Positions 59,645-64,000 of a DNA stretch of 64,000 bases are shown one piece after another (position 1 is the stretch's first letter; each line of letters begins with the position of its first letter). Below the pieces are notes generated by a model. That model was not told the DNA's origin and searched no databases. It worked only from the letters and a program-made list of their open reading frames with translations. Source of the stretch: Eshraghiella crossota (lineage in GTDB: Bacteria > Bacillota > Clostridia > Lachnospirales > Lachnospiraceae); assembly GCF_025148445.1 (NCBI RefSeq), contig NZ_CP102270.1, positions 2,405,001 through 2,469,000 on the forward strand. Reading direction: 5' to 3'. The translations under genes and the position numbers were made by a program.

Positions 59645-61039
59645 TCAGAATGGAAGCTCCATCTGCTCCGTGACCTCCACAAAACCGTCCATAGATTTTT
59701 CGGGCGGGTTGTCGGTGTCCGTTGCCGGGATTTCACGCTCCCAGCCCTTTTGTCTGCCATATTCCGCAAACATTCTTGGATTGGAAAAGTAGTTCCACCC
59801 GGTAATGCACTGGTTCATTATCTCGTTGATTTCCCGGATTTCCCATTGCTTCGGCTCGTCAAAGGTGTGATTTAAGGCTTCCTTGTAGAGCTGCTTGGAA
59901 CAGACCGTTTCCCCGGTGTACTTATCAAGGTAAGCCTGTATCATCCCGGCTTTGGTGTCCTCCGGCATAAAATCCCGCTGGTGTTCTTTGAGATACCGCT
60001 GCATGGCTGGGCTGAATGACAGCTTGTACCTGCCGCTTCGGTAAATCTCCATTGCTTCCGCCCACATCTGGCTGATATAGGCTCTGGAAGCGGCTTCGTC
60101 CTCCAAAATGTGAACCTCGGCTTGCTCCGGGTACACCATGACCGGGATAAATCGGCGGTTGCCGGAACGGTCAAGGGGGAGAAAGTCAAGGGCGTTGGAA
60201 GTACCGCCGAACACGCACTGACGGGGACGGTCTGCCGGGTGGGTTTCATAGGGTATCTTATAAACCTCTTTCTGTCGGCTTAGAAAAGACTTGATTTCCT
60301 CAATGCTCTTGGCATTGGCGGTTGCCATCATTTCCGACATTTCAATTATCCAGTGACCTTGCAGCTTGCGGTACACGTTATCATCGTCCAGCTTCCGCAA
60401 ATCATCGGAAAACCACTCGTCCCGGACTGCCAGCAGACGGAAGAAGGTGGACTTGCCAGCCCCCTGACCGCCTACCAGACACAGCATGATTTCAAACTTG
60501 CTTCCGGGCTTAAATGCCCTTGTAATCGCCCCCAAAAGAAACAGCTTTAGGGCTTCATAGGTGTAATCGTCCACATCCGCCCCCAGAAAGTGCCGCAGAC
60601 AGAAGCGGATGCGCTCCGTCCCGTCCCATGCAAGGCTGTTCAGAAAATCCCGGATGGGGTGGTACTTATTCTCATTCGCCACAATCCCGATGGCGGTTTC
60701 AATCTTTTTCTCACTGGTCAGCCCGTAGGTTTCCTCCAGATAGAGAAGCAGATACTTCATGTCTGTATCGGTCAGGGCTGTGCTTTCTCTGTGAAAACCG
60801 ATGGGCTTTATGATGTCCTTTCGGTCGGTCAGGATGTTATAGGCGATTGCCCCGGCAAGCACCGGGTCACGCTGGAATACGGTCAGGCAGTTCCGTATGC
60901 TCTGGCGGACACCGCCTTTCTCGGTGGTTTCCAGAGTTGCCTTTACTTCCTCAACGCTCTGGGGCGGCTGCATGGCGTTCATGGTGTTTTTTAGTTCTTG
61001 CTGCGTCTGCGGCGGCAAGCTCTGCCATTCGCTGTTCAA
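59645..61039 (-). CDS. VirE/D5-like replicative helicase of the nested element
   Basis: 464 residues from a TTG at 61039. Superfamily 3-type ATPase: Walker A VGGQGAGKSTFFRLL near 194, Walker B HWIIEMSEM near 230, sensor-like FGGTSNALDFLP near 275. Proteins annotated virulence-associated E are helicases of mobile elements and phages. It overlaps the primase gene by 89 nt and is followed by the iteron-like repeats. Together the two genes can replicate the circular form of the element. Confidence 0.9.
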   Translation of the reverse strand: MNSEWQSLPPQTQQELKNTMNAMQPPQSVEEVKATLETTEKGGVRQSIRNCLTVFQRDPVLAGAIAYNILTDRKDIIKPIGFHRESTALTDTDMKYLLLYLEETYGLTSEKKIETAIGIVANENKYHPIRDFLNSLAWDGTERIRFCLRHFLGADVDDYTYEALKLFLLGAITRAFKPGSKFEIMLCLVGGQGAGKSTFFRLLAVRDEWFSDDLRKLDDDNVYRKLQGHWIIEMSEMMATANAKSIEEIKSFLSRQKEVYKIPYETHPADRPRQCVFGGTSNALDFLPLDRSGNRRFIPVMVYPEQAEVHILEDEAASRAYISQMWAEAMEIYRSGRYKLSFSPAMQRYLKEHQRDFMPEDTKAGMIQAYLDKYTGETVCSKQLYKEALNHTFDEPKQWEIREINEIMNQCITGWNYFSNPRMFAEYGRQKGWEREIPATDTDNPPEKSMDGFVEVTEQMELPF

Positions 61040-61595
61040 GCTGTATCACATCCTTTCCATGTTCCGTAATCAGTGAAGCGATTTCCTCCGTATCCCCAAA
61101 CAGCAGCACATCCAGCAGATATTCCACATGGGCTTGCTTCTGCAAGGCTTCCACGAACCGGGGATGAAACGCTTCCTCCGGGGAGTGCGGGGCATAGTCG
61201 GTTTTCCATACCCGTAAGAGGTGTAGATAATCGGCAAGGACACGGAAGCAATGTGCCTTTGCTTCCCGGAACTGTTCTTCCGGGGATTTCTGCCGGGGCT
61301 TGGGCTTCCTTGCCCTGCCCGGTGGCTTCCAGTCCTCATAGGCAAGCCCGAAGTCACTCGCCAACTGTGCGGCGGCTTCCTTTTTCCCCAGCCCGTACAG
61401 GGCAGCTACAAAATCAATCACATCCCCATCTGCACCACATCCGAAGCAGTGGAAACGCTTGTCCAGCTTCATGCTGGGGGTCTTATCGTTGTGGAACGGG
61501 CAGCAAGCCATCCCGTTTCTGTTTACCCGGATTCCGTAATGCTCCGCAGCCTGTCTTGTCGTAACGGACTGCTTCACAGCTTCAAATACATTCAA
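60951..61595 (-). CDS. CHC2 zinc-finger primase-like protein
   Basis: 214 residues from a TTG at 61595 with AAGGAGG 7 nt upstream; the open frame extends 15 codons further. The CHC2 finger is ACCPFHND...RFHCFGCGADGD (Cys 31-32, His 35, Cys 52 and 55), as in DnaG. The TOPRIM part of a full primase is missing; the rest is helical and charged. It works with the VirE-like helicase, whose gene overlaps its end. Start MNVFEAVKQSVTTRQAAE is usual for these element primases. Confidence 0.9.
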   Translation of the reverse strand: MNVFEAVKQSVTTRQAAEHYGIRVNRNGMACCPFHNDKTPSMKLDKRFHCFGCGADGDVIDFVAALYGLGKKEAAAQLASDFGLAYEDWKPPGRARKPKPRQKSPEEQFREAKAHCFRVLADYLHLLRVWKTDYAPHSPEEAFHPRFVEALQKQAHVEYLLDVLLFGDTEEIASLITEHGKDVIQLEQRMAELAAADAARTKKHHERHAAAPER

Positions 61596-61661
61596 ATCAA
61601 TTCCTCCTTGTAAAAAAGAAAAGGCACTTATCATTCTCAATCTGAAAATGGCAAGTGCCTG

Positions 61662-63236
61662 TTAAAGTTCCATATCCTGTTGTTTGTGTTTCGTCTGCGC
61701 CGGGGCGTTTTTCTGTGCTCTCTTCTCGTCAGCCTTATCCTGCAAGACTTCTTTGAGGGGCTGCTTCTTGGGCGGCTCTTTGCTTTCCTCTGTGCCGGGT
61801 GTGGCTTTCCGTACCCAGTAGCGGATGTCCCACAGCTTCTTCAAATCTTCCTGCACCTCGGTCAACGGTACTTTCAAGTCTGCGATTTCGTCCACAAGCT
61901 TCGCCTGTTCCTGCAAAAGCTCCTTTTTCGTGCTGTCCTTATCGTCCGGGTGCTTGGCAAGGTAGGCACTGGCTTTCTCAAACCGGGCAACCTCCGGGTG
62001 TTCCAGCTTGAATTTTTCCTTAGTTTTCTTGAAAAATATCTTCTGGTATTTCTCATAAACGGGCTTACATTCCTTACAGTCCGTCCGGGCGGCAAGGATA
62101 GCGTCAATCACGTTGCTGCGGGTTTCCTTTGGCTTCATCTGCTTTCGGTAGTCGGCGGCAGATTTCCCGGACGTTTCTATAAAGTTTTCCAAATCCTCCA
62201 CGGTGGAAAGTCCCTTTCTCTGGAGATAGGACAGGGCTTCGCTGACTGCCTTTAAGTCTTTGGAAGTCCCCCGGCTTTGTCCCGCCCGTGTCCAGCTGCT
62301 CCGTTCTGCCTTTCGTATCTCCATATACTTCATCAGCAGATTGGGAAGAAAGACCGCTTCCTCCGCAGCTTTTTGGGCAAGCAGTTCATTCCGCTTTTCG
62401 CTAAGCTCCGCAATCCAGCCTTTGAGATTTTTAATAAGCTGCCGGATGGACTTCATCAAACTATTGGCGGCTTTGATTTCTCGGTTCAGGTTGCCGATGT
62501 TCGTCTGAATCCCACGCTTTTCCATCTGCCGGACAGCAGCCCCTTCATGGACGGTAGGGATAATATCAAGCCCCTGTCTTTCGTAAGAACGGAGATCTAC
62601 TCGTTCCGGGCGGTTGTTGGCTTCCAGATAGTGGTTTTGGATGACCTCCCATTCATGCCGCCAGATTTCGCCATATTTGCGGTCGTTCCAGTCAACCGTA
62701 TCTTCCTTGTGGCTTTTCCACCTGCCGGACGGGAGCTTGATTCGTTCCCCGTTCTTATCAAGTTCATAGACCTTGCGGCTCTTGGGAAGCCATTTCCCAC
62801 GCTCATCCATTGCCCGCATGGTCAGCATGACATGGGCGTGTGGGTTTCCGTCCCCTTTGTCATGGATGGCAAAATCCACGCACATTCCTTTGGAAACAAA
62901 CTGCTGGCGGCAGAAATCCCGTACAAGGGCGGCGTACTGGTCGGGCGGTATCTCTCTGGGAATGGAAAGCACCCACCGCCTTGCAAGCTGGGAGTTCCAT
63001 TGCTTCTCAACAGCTTCGGCAGCGTTCCAGAGGGTGTTGCGGTCTGTGTACTCCTGGGGAGCGTTTGCCGGGAGCAGGATTTCATTGTGGACGATACCAC
63101 GCTTTTCCGGGTAGTGTTTTACTTCCTGGTCATATTCACAGAACAGCTTTTCGCCGCTCTGGTAAGCAGCGGCGGCAACCGCAGACTGGCGGTGGCTGCG
63201 CTGCACAATAGAGATTTCGTTGTGTGGACAGGGCAT
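61662..63236 (-). CDS. mobA: MobQ relaxase (MobA/MobL)
   Basis: 524 residues from the ATG at 63236 with GGAGG 9 nt upstream; 57 further open codons upstream are not used. Relaxase motifs: PHNEISIVQRSHRQSAVAAAAYQSG at the start is typical (the usual S-x-x-x-x-A-A-Y-R-S/Q block), and GNPHAHVMLTMRAMDERG near 130 has the metal-binding histidines. The C-terminal half is helical. It nicks the element's own oriT, so the element can be mobilized by a conjugation channel such as that of the host ICE. Different family from the ICE relaxase at 41913-43337. Confidence 0.93.
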   Translation of the reverse strand: MPCPHNEISIVQRSHRQSAVAAAAYQSGEKLFCEYDQEVKHYPEKRGIVHNEILLPANAPQEYTDRNTLWNAAEAVEKQWNSQLARRWVLSIPREIPPDQYAALVRDFCRQQFVSKGMCVDFAIHDKGDGNPHAHVMLTMRAMDERGKWLPKSRKVYELDKNGERIKLPSGRWKSHKEDTVDWNDRKYGEIWRHEWEVIQNHYLEANNRPERVDLRSYERQGLDIIPTVHEGAAVRQMEKRGIQTNIGNLNREIKAANSLMKSIRQLIKNLKGWIAELSEKRNELLAQKAAEEAVFLPNLLMKYMEIRKAERSSWTRAGQSRGTSKDLKAVSEALSYLQRKGLSTVEDLENFIETSGKSAADYRKQMKPKETRSNVIDAILAARTDCKECKPVYEKYQKIFFKKTKEKFKLEHPEVARFEKASAYLAKHPDDKDSTKKELLQEQAKLVDEIADLKVPLTEVQEDLKKLWDIRYWVRKATPGTEESKEPPKKQPLKEVLQDKADEKRAQKNAPAQTKHKQQDMEL

Positions 63237-63271
63237 TTTGTGTTCCTCCTTTCCGTTTTTGGACATAGAAA

Positions 63272-63301
63272 AAGCAGGATACCTTTTCAGATTTCCTGCT
63301 T
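63272..63301 (-). terminator. Hairpin terminator after the membrane protein gene
   Basis: On the minus strand AAGCAGGA pairs exactly with TCCTGCTT, followed by TTTC. It lies 38 nt after the stop of the membrane protein and 35 nt before the relaxase start. Confidence 0.65.
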
Positions 63302-63339
63302 GTTGTGCCGCTGGGGGCGGCGGGTATTTAGTAATACAT

Positions 63340-63762
63340 TTACATAGTTTTGTGCAAGTACCAAAGTCGCACAATAAATACAATTTGTCCAATAGCATAA
63401 GCCCCAATAATAGTGAAACATGGGACTACTGTCATATATCCGGTGAAAATCAAAGCAAAAATAGAAACAGCAATCGTAACATTCATTACCTTGAAGCCAC
63501 TTGCCATAGCAGCATTACTAAGCGAAATATTTCTCTCGTCATTTTCCTCTATTTCCATTTCTTTGGTTTTCTTAACGAACAAGTCGCACACACCAGATAC
63601 AATCAGCAAAATTCCAATGAGAGATGTACCTACTACTATTAAGTCGGGACGTGGCACAGGTATTATTTCATGTACTCCCAAACCGTATGTTAGCAATCCT
63701 CCCAGTAGAATAATCATTCCTGTAACTGTCATTAAAATCAACAACCTTTTTTTCATAATCAA
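63340..63762 (-). CDS. Four-helix membrane protein (DUF2178-like)
   Basis: 140 residues. Hydrophobic helices LLILMTVTGMIILLGGLLTYGLG, IVVGTSLIGILLIVSGVCDLF, VMNVTIAVSIFALIFTGYM and FTIIGAYAIGQIVFIVRLWYL, with the family-like EENDERNISLSNAAMASG between the second and third. Such proteins stand next to a small XRE regulator in many Firmicutes, as here (4-nt overlap). Function not known; the pair is often cargo of mobile elements. Confidence 0.8.
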   Translation of the reverse strand: MIMKKRLLILMTVTGMIILLGGLLTYGLGVHEIIPVPRPDLIVVGTSLIGILLIVSGVCDLFVKKTKEMEIEENDERNISLSNAAMASGFKVMNVTIAVSIFALIFTGYMTVVPCFTIIGAYAIGQIVFIVRLWYLHKTM

Positions 63763-63956
63763 TCCTCCTCGTAAATAAAAATTTCTTCAATACTCATGTT
63801 GAAATATCTGGCAATCTTAAATGCCAACTGAATAGATGGGTTATAGCGTCCGTTTTCCAAAGAGCCGATGGTCTGTCGTGATACTTCCAATGCATTTGCT
63901 AAATCTTCTTGCTTTATGCCTCGTTGCTTTCGTAATTCTTCCAGGCGATTTTTCAT
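63759..63956 (-). CDS. Small XRE regulator, partner of the membrane protein
   Basis: 65 residues. One Cro/CI HTH: LEELRKQRGIKQEDLANALEVSRQTIGSLENGRYNPS read as helix, turn and recognition helix, then LAFKIARYFNMSIEEIFIYEED. This is the YozG/YgzD type. Its stop overlaps the membrane protein's start (ATGA). AGGAGGAT precedes the ATG at 63956. A perfect 20-bp palindrome lies 17-36 nt upstream and is its likely operator. Confidence 0.92.
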   Translation of the reverse strand: MKNRLEELRKQRGIKQEDLANALEVSRQTIGSLENGRYNPSIQLAFKIARYFNMSIEEIFIYEED

Positions 63957-63972
63957 GTCATCCTCCTCTCTT

Positions 63973-63992
63973 ATGGAAAGTTAACTTTCCAT
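63973..63992. promoter_or_regulatory. 20-bp perfect palindrome upstream of the XRE gene
   Basis: ATGGAAAGTTAACTTTCCAT is its own reverse complement. It lies immediately upstream of the ribosome site of the small XRE gene (start 63956), where an operator for autoregulation would be expected. Confidence 0.6.
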
Positions 63993-64000
63993 GCTTCCAT

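Noticed and set aside
62277-63347. Long plus-strand frame (356 codons) opposite the MobQ relaxase
   Set aside because: It is the antisense of a clear relaxase in GC-rich DNA, where long shadow frames are common; no ribosome site or family match.
1-64000. CRISPR array, rRNA genes or intact insertion sequences
   Set aside because: No regularly spaced direct repeats, rRNA-like stretches or IS transposase genes were seen; the only tandem-like repeats are the iteron-like ones at 59448-59635.

Overview
The window looks like a chromosome segment of a low-GC Firmicute of the class Clostridia, most likely a gut Lachnospiraceae. The grounds are AGGAGG ribosome sites, the set of core genes (trmB, dacF, a KapD-like exonuclease, a chemotaxis receptor) and a conjugation module of the DUF4315/DUF4366/PrgI/Maff2 type. 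It holds four kinds of DNA: an accessory island (about 1-14,900), a short core stretch (about 15,300-20,650), an integrative conjugative element (ICE) with cargo (about 24,800 to beyond the right edge), and a second, visibly GC-richer mobile element nested inside that ICE (from about 57,446).

Island, 1-14,900. A tightly packed minus-strand operon encodes a HerA-type ATPase, an acidic helical protein, a 647-residue protein with an ADP-ribosyltransferase-like region followed by an HEAAH metallopeptidase motif, a 53-residue protein, a 1,185-residue FtsK/SpoIIIE-type ATPase with an S1-like N-terminus, a small two-helix membrane protein and two soluble helical proteins, the last cut by the window edge. 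I do not recognise it as a named system, and it is the best candidate for something undescribed. It may be a translocation or defence machine. A decayed XRE regulator and a decayed integrase lie upstream, followed by a lipoprotein, a repeat-containing 737-residue protein and a small XRE regulator.

Core, 15,300-20,650. tRNA-Lys(CTT), a Cys-rich microprotein, trmB, dacF, an exonuclease and a methyl-accepting chemotaxis protein. A displaced 3' part of tRNA-Arg(CCT) with its own terminator at about 20,950-21,031 marks an integration junction. Beyond it lie an adenosine-deaminase-like gene, probable orphan immunity genes including a SUKH protein, and a flavodoxin-like reductase.

ICE, 24,800 onward. 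A tyrosine integrase with an excisionase and other HTH proteins is followed by a self-cleaving LexA/CI-like repressor divergent from a Y-family polymerase. Next comes a metal or siderophore uptake cassette (AraC regulator, ECF S-T-A transporter, two YbtP/YbtQ-like ABC half-transporters, DtxR repressor). The transfer and DNA-processing module has a putative oriT, relaxase, MobC, TopB, dUTPase, a ThyX-like protein, a RadC-ArdC fusion, DUF4366, DUF4315, an NlpC/P60 hydrolase, VirB4, PrgI and a VirB6-like protein. The maff2 gene that should come next is cut after its last 26 codons.

Nested element, about 57,446 to beyond 63,300. A large serine recombinase, iteron-like repeats, a VirE/D5-like helicase, a CHC2 primase and a MobQ relaxase form a mobilizable element that has disrupted maff2. 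A membrane protein and an XRE regulator with a perfect 20-bp palindrome close the window.
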